Positions 38,305 to 47,955 of a DNA stretch of 64,000 nucleotides are shown in pieces. Origin of the DNA: Clostridium lacusfryxellense (lineage in GTDB: Bacteria > Bacillota > Clostridia > Clostridiales > Clostridiaceae); the NCBI RefSeq assembly GCF_018861735.1, contig NZ_JAHLEB010000011.1, forward strand, positions 1 to 64,000, in the 5' to 3' direction. Position 1 is the stretch's first letter. Every line of letters begins with the position of its first letter. The notes below the pieces were generated by a model. The model made no database searches. It saw only the letters and a program-made list of their open reading frames with translations, and had not been told where the DNA came from. The translations under genes and the position numbers were made by a program.

Positions 38305-39675
38305 TTAAATAGTTAATTTCCCATTAGGAGTATCTATTATTTCGATTATTCTTTGCTCATATCCAGTATTCGCATCAATATAAACTATAAAATCTTTATC
38401 TTTATATGATCCTAGAAATTCATAACACAAAACCTCTTTATTAGTATCAGTAGGTATAATGGCTAAACTTACTTTACTTATTTTCAGTCTTTTGCCAACC
38501 TTTTCCTGAGCTTTTGCTCTTGTTATTTTAGGATTTACTATATCTCTTTTTTCAACATGAGAAACTAGAAACTTTTCAGATTCAATTCCTATAACACTAC
38601 CATCATCTAATGCTATCTTAAGTTTTATTTGATCTGGATAAACTGCTACTTTTCCTTGTTTATAAACATAGCTCACTACAGCGGTATTATCATAATTTAG
38701 AGTATAGGTAGGCTCCATATTTTTATATCCTATTTGGGCAATAAACTTACTACCATCTGCCACTGCTTTTTCGATTTTCACTACGGGTTTGCCTATAGTC
38801 CTATTATCTAGAAAATATACTACTTTCCCTCCATTTTTGCTTACTTCTATTGCCGATACTCCATCTTTTTTATCTCTCCCTTTAAATGTTATATTAAAAG
38901 TATAGGTAGGTATTCTAGTTTTACCTTGTATTGACTTACTTTCAACACTACTTATATTATCTGCTCCAAACATGTTTTTTACTATTTTAATCGCATCTTT
39001 TTCGCTAACTTCCTTTTGAGCGATTATTTTAGGCTTTATTTCTAATATATTATCAGAAAATGGACCATCATAAATTAATGCTGGATATTGAACTATTTGT
39101 TTTTGAATACCCGTGAATTTATCAGTCACAAGATCACCACCAGTTTTTGCAAGTACTCCACTACTTTTTTTTCTAATCTCCCCCCATTTAATACTTCCAT
39201 CATTTATATCACTAAGCACTCCATTTAATTGTTCTTGTAGTGTATATGATTGAAGTTCCAATTTATCAATAGAATCATATTCCTTATCACTAAGTTCTTT
39301 TCCTTCTGACGATGCTTTTGCTAGTGTGTAACAAAAATCACCTACCTGAGTTAAAAATTCACTTGTATCGCCAACAACTACTTGGTCAATAGGTAACGAA
39401 TGTAATTTATCATTTGCAGTTGCGGAATACCTAAAGATTTCTTCAAAAACTATTATACTCTGATCCCTTGATCCAACAATAGCAGATTTTCCAAGATTTA
39501 CTCTTATGTTTTGCACGGAGTCGACAAGTTCATACATATTTTTGCTATACTGACCTTGAAGGTAATTTCTATAATCTAACCTTTCCAAAAACATTAGTAT
39601 TGCAAAAGTAGTTGAAAACACAACTATTAAGGTTACGATACCTGTATACAAAACTCTTTTCTTTAGCATTTTCAT
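38305..39675 (-). CDS. ypeB: Germination protein YpeB
   Basis: YpeB is needed in spores for the localisation or stability of the cortex-lytic enzyme SleB. The 456-residue protein has an N-terminal membrane helix (about 9-30) and three PepSY-like repeats in the C-terminal half (for example EKDAIKIVKNMFGADNISS, TRAKAQEKVGKRLKISKVSL). AGGAGGG precedes the ATG. It lies 35 bases after spoIIR, at the end of the ger-spoIIR run. No sleB gene is next to it, although the two are usually paired. Confidence 0.9.
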   Translation of the reverse strand: MKMLKKRVLYTGIVTLIVVFSTTFAILMFLERLDYRNYLQGQYSKNMYELVDSVQNIRVNLGKSAIVGSRDQSIIVFEEIFRYSATANDKLHSLPIDQVVVGDTSEFLTQVGDFCYTLAKASSEGKELSDKEYDSIDKLELQSYTLQEQLNGVLSDINDGSIKWGEIRKKSSGVLAKTGGDLVTDKFTGIQKQIVQYPALIYDGPFSDNILEIKPKIIAQKEVSEKDAIKIVKNMFGADNISSVESKSIQGKTRIPTYTFNITFKGRDKKDGVSAIEVSKNGGKVVYFLDNRTIGKPVVKIEKAVADGSKFIAQIGYKNMEPTYTLNYDNTAVVSYVYKQGKVAVYPDQIKLKIALDDGSVIGIESEKFLVSHVEKRDIVNPKITRAKAQEKVGKRLKISKVSLAIIPTDTNKEVLCYEFLGSYKDKDFIVYIDANTGYEQRIIEIIDTPNGKLTI

Positions 39676-39710
39676 ATGTTTCCCTCCTGATTTTCTTAAG
39701 TAAATAATAT

Positions 39711-40340
39711 TTAACTAAATAATTTTCCAAAAATCTCACCCAATTTAAACTTAACAACTATTTTATTACTATCTACAGTATTATCAACTAAATTGTATTC
39801 ATCATCCGATAATACTGTTTTCATTTCTTTTTCAGTTTTCTCGTAAGATACATTTCCTTTAGTAATATCTACAAAACATAATGGTGGAAACATAACACAC
39901 CACCAATTTTGACCTGTTCCTGTTCCAATGATTATTCTATAAGCTTCATATTTCCCTTGAGGCAGAGTTATATTTCCATATGTTTTAACTGGGAAATTCT
40001 CCTCCGATAGAGCCGCAGTTACAGAATATTTAAATCCATTTTTCTTTATAACTGTTTCCGCTATTTTTTTTATATTTTTATTTTCATTATTTATAATTTT
40101 TCTTGATTCTTCTATAGTCGTGCAGGCAGAAAGTTTTGGTGATATATATTTTAAAACAGAATCTCTAACTTTTAATTTTAACTTTTGGTCTATTTTGTCA
40201 TCACTATTGGCAATTACATGAAACCTTATAAGCTTCCCAGCAACATCACTTTGAGTTGCTTTGACAGATGCGCTATTCCCGTTAATTGCTATATAAATTA
40301 TAATTATTAAAGCTAAACTTATTGATATAAACTTTTTCAT
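39711..40340 (-). CDS. spoIIR: Stage II sporulation protein R
   Basis: SpoIIR is secreted from the forespore and triggers SpoIIGA to process pro-sigma-E in the mother cell. The 209-residue product has a signal peptide (about 1-28), the family start LIRFHVIANSDDKIDQKLKLKVRDSVL and the GTGTGQNWWCVMFPPLCFVD signature. The start at 40340 follows GGGGGG; an in-frame Met six codons earlier contains that site. The short gap behind gerC carries a sigma-F-like promoter. Confidence 0.95.
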   Translation of the reverse strand: MKKFISISLALIIIIYIAINGNSASVKATQSDVAGKLIRFHVIANSDDKIDQKLKLKVRDSVLKYISPKLSACTTIEESRKIINNENKNIKKIAETVIKKNGFKYSVTAALSEENFPVKTYGNITLPQGKYEAYRIIIGTGTGQNWWCVMFPPLCFVDITKGNVSYEKTEKEMKTVLSDDEYNLVDNTVDSNKIVVKFKLGEIFGKLFS

Positions 40341-40373
40341 GATAATCCCCCCGAACACAATATTTTATATTAA

Positions 40374-40402
40374 GAGTATTACCATATTATGTAATTGTAT
40401 TC
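40374..40402 (-). promoter_or_regulatory. Candidate sigma-F promoter of spoIIR
   Basis: On the minus strand GAATA and GGTAATACTC are 14 bases apart. The second box matches nine of ten positions of the sigma-F -10 consensus GGNNANAHTR; the -35 box matches four of five positions and the spacing is short. It overlaps the end of gerC. Confidence 0.45.
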
Positions 40403-41576
40403 ACTGCGTTGCTCCAATTCTTCGTATTTTAGTGTCAACATTTACATTTACTGATGCATCTTTATACTTTTTGTCCCACTCCTTTTTTATTTTTTTCCAT
40501 AACGAAGGTTTGAATTTTTCAATATACTCTCTAGCCCCAAACGGGTCTATATCAAATTCTTTTATTGCAAGTTCCATATCCTTTTGTAAGTCTTCACTAA
40601 TAGAATTATTGAAATATTTTTGTACTTTTTCTAATTCACCATCATCAAGTAATTTTTTACCTATATAATATCCACCTATTTGTCCTTCAAGGTCTATATC
40701 CACATCAATGATTAACTTATTGCCTTTTTCTACAACACTCATTTTCCTATGATACCCATCAATTATATAATCAATAGGGTGTCCTTCCATATATATAGCT
40801 TTTTTACCCGCTTTAAACTTTCCACTTAAAAGTTGGATATTAAGTAGTTCAAGCGGTGTAAATTGTCCTTTTAATTCGTAATCTTTAATTATAGCCGCTC
40901 CGCTTAACACAATTTCTTTTTTCTCATTATCTAAGTTAATCATTGGTAATAAAGCATTCCCATTTTCACTTAATAATATAAGAAGGTCATTTAAAGTCAT
41001 GCTCATAATCCTAGAATTTCTATTACTGTTATCCATAAGTCCAGATATATAATATTGGGTACTGTTTTCTGTTTCCGGTTTAAATTTCATGTAATCCTCT
41101 GCTGATCCATCCGATACAACTACCTGAATCATCCTACTTATGTTTGGGTTACGCTGCAAATAATCTACTACCTCTTTAACAGTATCTTTGTGTTTTAATA
41201 TATCACTGGATAATATGAGCAACTTTGTATGACCAAGATATATGTCTCTGCTACTTTTGGCCATGGCTTCAGAATAAGCATCTTCCATAGAATAAGCCTG
41301 CGTACTAATGTATTTTTCCTCTGCGCTTCCGCTTTTTTCCGCTCCTACAGTACTCATATCTGGGAACCCATAAGTTACATTTAATTTTTTAACACTTATC
41401 GCTGCAAATGGTTCTACTAAATTAAGCTTTTTAAGCTCCTTTTCCTTAGATATATCTTCTCCTGGGTCAATAGCTATAGTAGATATAAAATTACGCCTAT
41501 CTATCTCTACTTTATCCCAACATCCACTAAGAACTAAACAGCATAATATTAGAGGTAAAATCTTTCTAAATTTCAT
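40401..41576 (-). CDS. gerC: Ger(x)C family spore germination lipoprotein
   Basis: The C subunit of a GerA-type germinant receptor, attached to the outer face of the inner spore membrane. The 391 residues begin with a lipoprotein signal whose lipobox is LSGC (lipidated Cys19), followed by the typical CWDKVEIDRRNF. The rest has the three-domain Ger(x)C layout. The start overlaps the end of gerB by 11 bases, showing tight coupling. Confidence 0.94.
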   Translation of the reverse strand: MKFRKILPLILCCLVLSGCWDKVEIDRRNFISTIAIDPGEDISKEKELKKLNLVEPFAAISVKKLNVTYGFPDMSTVGAEKSGSAEEKYISTQAYSMEDAYSEAMAKSSRDIYLGHTKLLILSSDILKHKDTVKEVVDYLQRNPNISRMIQVVVSDGSAEDYMKFKPETENSTQYYISGLMDNSNRNSRIMSMTLNDLLILLSENGNALLPMINLDNEKKEIVLSGAAIIKDYELKGQFTPLELLNIQLLSGKFKAGKKAIYMEGHPIDYIIDGYHRKMSVVEKGNKLIIDVDIDLEGQIGGYYIGKKLLDDGELEKVQKYFNNSISEDLQKDMELAIKEFDIDPFGAREYIEKFKPSLWKKIKKEWDKKYKDASVNVNVDTKIRRIGATQ

Positions 41577-42675
41577 TTATTTTTTTCCCCCTCTCCCGAT
41601 TCTTACCTATTATTAATATAAGTATTGGTAATATCACGAAAAGAAATATCGCTATTAATATAACTAGAAGGGTATTAAACTGCATTTTATAAAGTTGAGC
41701 TATATTATTTGGATACATTGCTACAATATAAATAATAGGCATTATCAAAAGTGAAGATAGCTTAATATCTTTCAACTTAAATACATTTTTTATTATTTCT
41801 CCTGAAAAGAAATAAGTATTAACAAATGTAGTAAAATAGAAAAATATCCAAAATGCCATAACTATTCCTTCCCAGTTTTCTATAAATGTGCCCGATATTT
41901 CTAAAGACTGTATCATCGTAATAGTAGGCCATAATAATACTATACTTTGTGCTTTAGAGAATACAGCTAAGACAAGAATCATTACAAGCAAATAAAATAT
42001 TGTAACGAACATAATACTTCTTTTTAGTACACGAGATGAATTATTCCTATTCTTAATGTAGGGAAGAATAAGATATGCTATTTCTATTCCCCCAAAACAG
42101 AATAAAATATATTTGGAAGCACTTAGATAATCCATTGGTTTATTGTTAAGTATAGGTAATAAATTTGTAAAGTCTGCATTTACTGCGGTGAATGTTAAAA
42201 CAACAAATGCCGGGACAAACATAATCCAAAATGATATTTCATTAAATTTAACTAGGTCTCCAATTTCCCCCCTTACTAAATAAGTTCCGGTTAAAATAGT
42301 AGTCACCAAAATAAATTCTGTAGGAGTCCGCCTTAATAAATATAGTTTGATTACTTCAACGAACTCCCGCATTCCAAGGGATACAATAAATATGCTATAC
42401 ATTGCAAACGAAATAGCAAATGCCCCCCCTATTATTTTTCCAAAAGTGCTTTGCAATATATTTGTAAGATCTTCAAAATTATTTTTGAGCATTACCATAT
42501 AAATAAGATAAATCAATAAACAGACTATTACACCGGCAGCTAAAGTAATCACCCACGCATCACTGCCTACAATACCAATGACTTCCCTAGGGCAAGAAAA
42601 TATCCCTACACCTACTATAGCTACAGATATTGTAGTAAATAATCCAAAATCTCCAATTACTTTTTTATCTTTCAT
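41566..42675 (-). CDS. gerB: GerAB/GerKB-type spore germination permease
   Basis: The B subunit of the germinant receptor, related to amino-acid permeases and thought to bind the germinant. The 369-residue protein has about ten membrane helices over its full length. The first conserved helix contains VGVGIFSCPREV. It lies between gerA and gerC. The ribosome binding site GGAGGT is 13 bases from the ATG, rather long. Confidence 0.94.
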   Translation of the reverse strand: MKDKKVIGDFGLFTTISVAIVGVGIFSCPREVIGIVGSDAWVITLAAGVIVCLLIYLIYMVMLKNNFEDLTNILQSTFGKIIGGAFAISFAMYSIFIVSLGMREFVEVIKLYLLRRTPTEFILVTTILTGTYLVRGEIGDLVKFNEISFWIMFVPAFVVLTFTAVNADFTNLLPILNNKPMDYLSASKYILFCFGGIEIAYLILPYIKNRNNSSRVLKRSIMFVTIFYLLVMILVLAVFSKAQSIVLLWPTITMIQSLEISGTFIENWEGIVMAFWIFFYFTTFVNTYFFSGEIIKNVFKLKDIKLSSLLIMPIIYIVAMYPNNIAQLYKMQFNTLLVILIAIFLFVILPILILIIGKNRERGKKINEI

Positions 42676-42712
42676 AATATTTTTTTAACCTCCATGCAGA
42701 AGATGATGTTTT

Positions 42713-44173
42713 TTATTTTTGCCTTATCTTATCTCCCGTTTTCATATATTTAGGTCTTTCTTTAAGTTCTGATATCGGTGCTCTAATGTACATATCTTTT
42801 AAATCATTAATATCTGTACTAACTGCAGGAGCTAAATAAGGTATTCCAAAACTTTTCATTCTAACTAGATGAATGAGAAGTAAAATAAGTCCAATTATTA
42901 TCCCATAAAACCCCACTATCCCAGAGGCAATAACAAGTAGAAACCTTATTAACCTGAAAGCTGTAGCAACTTCATAATTAGGAGTTACAAATGTAGTAAT
43001 AGCAGTTATTGCCACAATAATTATCATAATAGGACTAACTATTCCGGCACTTACCGCTGATTGTCCTATAACAAGCCCTCCAACAATCCCAATAGTAGAT
43101 CCAATGGGCCTTGGTAGTCTTATAACAGCCTCCATAAGCAGTGCGAAAAACAGTTCCATAATTATAGCCTCTATAAATGCTGGAAATGGAACCCCTTCCC
43201 TAGATGCTGCTATTGCATAAGCTAATTTAGTTGGTATTATAGATGTATGATATGAGGTAACTGCTACATATAATGCAGGTGCGGTAAGAGAAATAAATAT
43301 AGCAAAAATTCTAAGAAATCTAATTATAGAACTATGCATCCATCTTTGATAATAATCATCGGGAGATTGGAACAAATTAGGCAATGTGGTTGGGACAATT
43401 ATTGCAAAAGGGGAATTATCTACAACAAGTGCTACTCTACCCTCGTATAATGCTGCCGCTACTACATCAGGCCTCTCGGTGCTCTGTATTTGAGGGAACG
43501 GGGAATATTTGTTATCCTCTATAAGTTGCTCAATGTATGCACTATCAAAAACTGCATCAATATCTATTCTCTCTATTCTTTCATTGAGTTCTTTAAGCAC
43601 ATCTTTATTTACTATATCGTCAATATACATAATAGCCACGTCAGTTTTCGATCTAATCCCTATAGATTTAGGCTTAATTCTTAGCCTTGTATCTCTAATT
43701 CGTCTTCTAATTAGAGCAGTATTGAATCTTATAGTTTCAGTAAATCCTTCCCTTGCACCCCTTATTACAGTTTCACCAGATGGATCCCCTACACCTCTTG
43801 CAGGCCAAAAACGTGTTGCAATAACGTAAGCGCAGTTAAGCTCATCTATAAACATTAATGTGTCACCGGAAAGTGCCGCCTTGACTCCTTCACTTAATTT
43901 TTCAACTTCACGCATATCTGTAACTGCAAGAATATTGTCTTTTATTTCCTGTACTTCATCTATTTCCTTGTCAAATGACATTAATGGTTCTAATACATAA
44001 TCATTCAATAGCAGTTTGTCTGCCATCCCATCAATATAAACTAATGATGCCTTCCACTCTCCAACATTAAAAGTTCTAAAAATAACATCTGAATTATCCT
44101 CTAACAATTCTTTTAAATATTTTATATTTTCTTCTGCTATGGGATTAATTTCATCATTAATATCTTCCTTCAT
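42713..44173 (-). CDS. gerA: GerA family spore germination protein
   Basis: The A subunit of the germinant receptor. The 486 residues comprise a large N-terminal soluble domain (about 1-285) with the family blocks DMREVEKLSEGVKAALSGDTLMF, GAREGFTETIRFNTALIRRRIR and YSPFPQIQSTERPDVVAAALYEGRVALVVDNSPFAIIVP, then four to five membrane helices (about 290-440) and a charged tail. AAGGAAGTG precedes the ATG. With gerB and gerC it makes one complete receptor. Confidence 0.95.
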   Translation of the reverse strand: MKEDINDEINPIAEENIKYLKELLEDNSDVIFRTFNVGEWKASLVYIDGMADKLLLNDYVLEPLMSFDKEIDEVQEIKDNILAVTDMREVEKLSEGVKAALSGDTLMFIDELNCAYVIATRFWPARGVGDPSGETVIRGAREGFTETIRFNTALIRRRIRDTRLRIKPKSIGIRSKTDVAIMYIDDIVNKDVLKELNERIERIDIDAVFDSAYIEQLIEDNKYSPFPQIQSTERPDVVAAALYEGRVALVVDNSPFAIIVPTTLPNLFQSPDDYYQRWMHSSIIRFLRIFAIFISLTAPALYVAVTSYHTSIIPTKLAYAIAASREGVPFPAFIEAIIMELFFALLMEAVIRLPRPIGSTIGIVGGLVIGQSAVSAGIVSPIMIIIVAITAITTFVTPNYEVATAFRLIRFLLVIASGIVGFYGIIIGLILLLIHLVRMKSFGIPYLAPAVSTDINDLKDMYIRAPISELKERPKYMKTGDKIRQK

Positions 44174-44218
44174 AGTTTCACTTCCTTATATATGTATCAA
44201 TTAACTAAATATGTTTGC

Positions 44219-44410
44219 CTATAACATCCACCTGAGCATAAATAAAATCATAGATATAATGATTGCAAGCCCTCCTATTACACGTGCTTTTTTACTAATG
44301 ACTCCCATACCTGATTTTTTGAAATCCCTTGCATCTACTGTTAGAACAACTGTACCCTGAATCAACATCATCACTAAAAAATACATATCAAATAAATCTA
44401 AAACTTTCAT
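44219..44410 (-). CDS. Small two-helix membrane protein (CLC_0170-like)
   Basis: A 63-residue protein with two membrane helices (about 5-24 and 42-62) separated by a basic loop (DARDFKKSGMGVISKKAR). Small proteins of this type occur next to ger operons in clostridia and are annotated as the CLC_0170 family; I base the call on size, topology and position 45 bases before gerA. It may belong to the receptor, as small D-type subunits do. GGGAG precedes the ATG. Confidence 0.7.
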   Translation of the reverse strand: MKVLDLFDMYFLVMMLIQGTVVLTVDARDFKKSGMGVISKKARVIGGLAIIISMILFMLRWML

Positions 44411-44558
44411 TTTCTTTCTCCCTATTTAATCTTAATTAGTTCATAATTCATTTGTTAAAGTTTCATATTTTAATATATGTTTTCCACTTTGCTCTAGTTA
44501 GTTTTTACGACACATTAAAAAAATATTCACTTAAATAGCTATTCACTCATATAAATAC

Positions 44559-44598
44559 AAAAACGTGTAAAAACCATAAAGGTTTTTACACGTTTTTA
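44559..44598 (-). terminator. Terminator downstream of ispE
   Basis: A perfect stem AAAAACGTGTAAAAACC/GGTTTTTACACGTTTTT, after the ispE stop. Confidence 0.85.
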
Positions 44599-44623
44599 TA
44601 TTCTATATTAAATTATTCTACGA

Positions 44624-45466
44624 TTATATTGTTCTAGTTATATATACTTCTTTATATTGGATCTTAAACTTATCATAGCATTTTTGAGCCTTTAACATAT
44701 CATCAAAAAACGCAAAAATCGTTGGCCCACTTCCGCTCATCATCGAACCTATTGCACCCATTTTACCCATATCTTCTTTTATTCTTTTAAGAACCGGATA
44801 TTTTCTTAACGTAACATTTTCAAGTAAATTTTTCATATCCTTGCATACATCCACAAGTCTTTCCTCTTCCATAGCACTTATTAATGCTTCTGTATCTGGA
44901 TGTTTGAAAATTTTATTTATATCTAAGTTCTTAAAAACCTCCTTAGTAGATACTCCAAAGTTAGGCTTAACTAACACTAAGATTTGATTTTTAAAAGGTG
45001 CAAGCGGTGTAATAATTTCTCCTATACCTTCACACAAGGCAGTCCCCCCTACAATGCAAAACGGAACATCTGCACCTATCTTAACCCCTAAATTAATAAG
45101 TTCCTCATCATCTACATCTATCTCAAATAATTGTTTAAGTGCTTTAAAAACAGCTGCTGCATCTGCACTTCCTCCTGCCATCCCAGCTGCTACAGGAATG
45201 TTTTTCTTAAGATATATATTTATGCCTTCATTTATATTATAGGTTTCCATAAAAAGTTTTGCAGCTTTATATACTAAATTCTTATCATTTGTAGGTATAT
45301 ATGGTTTATTACAACTTATATTAATACCCTTATTACATTTTTGAAATGACATAGAATCATATAAATCTACATTTTGCATAATCATTTTTAGTAAATGGTA
45401 CCCATCTTCCCTTTTACCTATTATGTCTAAAGATATGTTTATTTTTGCATAAGCTTTTACTAACAT
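44624..45466 (-). CDS. ispE: 4-diphosphocytidyl-2-C-methyl-D-erythritol kinase
   Basis: IspE phosphorylates CDP-methylerythritol in the MEP isoprenoid pathway, which feeds undecaprenol synthesis. The 280-residue GHMP kinase has the N-terminal AYAKINISLDIIGKREDGYHLL, the ATP-binding loop PVAAGMAGGSADAAA (91-105) and the C-terminal GSMMSGSGPTIFAFF. GGAGGA precedes the ATG. It lies between sipL and the ger operon; clostridia often have ispE near spoIIR. Confidence 0.96.
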   Translation of the reverse strand: MLVKAYAKINISLDIIGKREDGYHLLKMIMQNVDLYDSMSFQKCNKGINISCNKPYIPTNDKNLVYKAAKLFMETYNINEGINIYLKKNIPVAAGMAGGSADAAAVFKALKQLFEIDVDDEELINLGVKIGADVPFCIVGGTALCEGIGEIITPLAPFKNQILVLVKPNFGVSTKEVFKNLDINKIFKHPDTEALISAMEEERLVDVCKDMKNLLENVTLRKYPVLKRIKEDMGKMGAIGSMMSGSGPTIFAFFDDMLKAQKCYDKFKIQYKEVYITRTI

Positions 45467-45578
45467 GATTTTCCTCCAACTCTTTTTAGATGCTAATCTT
45501 TCTTCTTAACCCATAACCATTAAAATTAGTATATTACAACAAATTTAATATTGCTACATATAATTTTAAAATAAAGCA

Positions 45579-45637
45579 CTAAAACATTAAAATCCCACAA
45601 CATTATTAATAACGTTGCGGGATTTTAATGTTTTAGT
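45579..45637 (-). terminator. Terminator downstream of sipL
   Basis: An 18-bp perfect outer stem (CTAAAACATTAAAATCCC and its complement) continuing imperfectly towards a small loop, directly at the sipL stop. Confidence 0.75.
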
Positions 45638-47199
45638 TATATAACTATTCTACCTGGTATTATAAGTTTTTGTGAAACTTTAATAACATTAGTATCTTCT
45701 ATTTGATTCACCCTTGCAATTTCCTGTATTGTGGTGTTATATTTTTTAGCAATTTTCCACAAGGTATCCGCAACTTGAACTACATAAATAGTTATGCTAG
45801 CCTTCTTTTCTGGTGCCTCCCCCTCAATTGGGAAAACATCAACTAAAAATCTCTTTTGAACCATATAATTCACTCTAGCATATACTTTAACAACTGCTCT
45901 AACAGCTATATTTCCAGCCTCAATATCTACATTTATATTCTCTAATGCTACCTTACACATGCTACTCATATTTATCTTAGCGCCTAATATATCGACGCCG
46001 CATGTAAACGGAATTTCCTCAGACACTGCAGAGAGATATCTTTCTTCATCATCACTTCGGTATAATACTGTTACATTCATTATACCGTCAACTACAACCT
46101 TATCTTCAATCACCTTTTTATCAGTTATACAAACACTAGCATTACTCATTATCACTTTACTAGGTTTTGCCATAGTCTTATCTAATTCTATGTCTCCCTT
46201 AACCAATGTCTCTGTTAATAATTGCCCCTGCATTACATTAAGGCTATAATCTTTTTTCTCCATCTCAAGTTTCGTAGTTGGTGAATATACATCTTCAATC
46301 ATGTCAACATCTTCTTTACGCATAGCTCTTGTATTAGTTTTTATCAAAAACTCTACATCAATAATTCTTTTTTCTCCTAAATCATCTTCTTTAATATCAA
46401 ATTCCATTGCATCTACCTTAAATTCTGTGTGGTTATCCATATATGGATTTACATCCTCAAAATCTAGTTCCTTATTAAGCATTACTTCATGTTCAATACA
46501 AGTTAATTCTCTACTATCTTTGCCCTTATATATCATATTAATAAGTGCATAAGCATTAATTTGGATTTTTCCTTCATAAAGCTTTATTTCTTTCTTATGG
46601 ATATTTACATCATATTTTATTACTTTAAAAATTTCAGGTTTGTCCATTGGAATTTTTATATTAGCTTTCCCAACAAGTTCTCCAGTAAAATTCCTTATTA
46701 CTTTATCTATACTAGTAGGATTCTTTAAATATTGAACATCGTTAACAGCATCAATATCTTTAACTATTTGAAAATTAAAATTCTTATATACTTCAGATTT
46801 TGATTTCAAAATACCCTCTAAGCATATTTTTCTCTCGTTAACTATTCTGCATTCCATATGTTCAACAAAACACTCAGTATCACAAAGCATTTCAGGCTTT
46901 GCACCCATTACATCTATAGTATTTGAAAATTTAGAACTATATACAACATTTTCTACGTCTGTACGTTCTTGATCTTTTGTCATATAAAGAACGTTATACT
47001 GAATTTGACCTTCTAAATATACCTTATCCTCAATTATTTCTTTTGAATTTATAAAAGCTTTTACATCTAACATAAGAATTTCCTTAACATCTGGATGAGT
47101 ATCCGGTATTACAAATTCCTCTTTCACCACTGTATCAACAGTATTTTCTCCTAGTAGTTGCTCATATTCTATGTTCTCTCTTATCAAATTTATCTCCAT
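45637..47199 (-). CDS. sipL: Spore coat assembly protein SipL (DUF3794/SPOCS and LysM)
   Basis: SipL binds SpoIVA and ties the coat to the forespore surface in clostridia, the counterpart of SpoVID. The 520 residues contain three SPOCS/DUF3794-type regions (about 30-150, 170-290 and 320-450) and a C-terminal LysM domain (about 468-516; YVVQVADTLWKIAKKYNTT...IKVSQKLIIPG). The start at 47199 has AAGGAGG six bases upstream; the in-frame sequence before it has no such site. The order yabG-veg-sipL-ispE-gerABC-spoIIR agrees with the proximity of sipL, yabG and spoIIR known in Clostridioides difficile. Expression by sigma-E is expected. Confidence 0.9.
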   Translation of the reverse strand: MEINLIRENIEYEQLLGENTVDTVVKEEFVIPDTHPDVKEILMLDVKAFINSKEIIEDKVYLEGQIQYNVLYMTKDQERTDVENVVYSSKFSNTIDVMGAKPEMLCDTECFVEHMECRIVNERKICLEGILKSKSEVYKNFNFQIVKDIDAVNDVQYLKNPTSIDKVIRNFTGELVGKANIKIPMDKPEIFKVIKYDVNIHKKEIKLYEGKIQINAYALINMIYKGKDSRELTCIEHEVMLNKELDFEDVNPYMDNHTEFKVDAMEFDIKEDDLGEKRIIDVEFLIKTNTRAMRKEDVDMIEDVYSPTTKLEMEKKDYSLNVMQGQLLTETLVKGDIELDKTMAKPSKVIMSNASVCITDKKVIEDKVVVDGIMNVTVLYRSDDEERYLSAVSEEIPFTCGVDILGAKINMSSMCKVALENINVDIEAGNIAVRAVVKVYARVNYMVQKRFLVDVFPIEGEAPEKKASITIYVVQVADTLWKIAKKYNTTIQEIARVNQIEDTNVIKVSQKLIIPGRIVI

Positions 47200-47451
47200 A
47201 TTATACCTCCTTGTATTTCTATCGGCGTAGCATTTGTAGAATAGTACACCACTAAAATACCTACTAATAATATATATAGAAATAGCACTGTAAATATGAT
47301 ATCTGATTTTATAATTCGTAAAACAAAATCCAACATAAAATTCAAACAAAAAAAACAAAAGCATACATTATGTAAAATGTACACTTATTACTACATTCTA
47401 TTAAATATATGCCTTGTTAATCTTATATTAATAAGATTAATTTATAAAAAT

Positions 47452-47481
47452 AAAAAAACGATACTAAAGTGCAGTATCGTC
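47452..47481 (-). terminator. Terminator downstream of veg
   Basis: ACGATACT/AGTATCGT hairpin followed by seven T on the minus strand. Confidence 0.85.
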
Positions 47482-47718
47482 TTATCCTGCAAAAACTATT
47501 TGAACCGTCTTTGTCAAAACATCTGAATAACTATACGTCACTGTCCTGTGGGTGTCCTTTTCTAATCTAATAACAAAAATGTTTGGATATGTCTTTTCGA
47601 TAACTCCGTTATCTACAAGAATTTTCCTTCTTCCACCATTTGCTTTTAATGTAACTCTTTCGCCAACATGACTTTCAATTTCATCTTTTATTGAAGTCAA
47701 TACATTTATTTTTTCCAC
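47482..47718 (-). CDS. veg: Veg family protein
   Basis: Veg is a small abundant protein, reported in Bacillus to favour biofilm formation; its biochemical role is unknown. The 78 residues include the hallmark IKDEIESHVGERVTLKANGGRRK and end in a beta-rich part (TVTYSYSDVLTKTVQIVF). The start is GTG at 47718, six bases after GAGGTG. The gene has a consensus SigA promoter, as veg does in Bacillus, and its own terminator. Confidence 0.93.
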   Translation of the reverse strand: MEKINVLTSIKDEIESHVGERVTLKANGGRRKILVDNGVIEKTYPNIFVIRLEKDTHRTVTYSYSDVLTKTVQIVFAG

Positions 47719-47744
47719 AGCAAACACCTCTTTCCACATTTTAT

Positions 47745-47773
47745 ATTATACACCATATCTTTTTTATTGTCAA
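47745..47773 (-). promoter_or_regulatory. Consensus SigA promoter of veg
   Basis: TTGACA and TATAAT with 17-base spacing on the minus strand, about 30 bases before the start codon. The gap 47774-47955 beyond it shows AT-rich sequence only. Confidence 0.85.
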
Positions 47774-47955
47774 ATAAACTTTATATTTTATCACTACTGT
47801 TACAATTTTGTCAATGCTGATTTAGTCTTACCAATATTGATTTTCATAGATTAATCACCATATGATTAATCCTTATATGATTTATTACCCTTTACCTTAT
47901 ATAACCTTAATACACATTAATTACGTAATAAATAAATCTACTTTAAGTCTAAGTC

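Noticed and set aside
47190-47384. Minus-strand frame upstream of and overlapping the sipL start
   Set aside because: It is hydrophobic by base composition, overlaps the sipL ribosome binding site and lacks its own.
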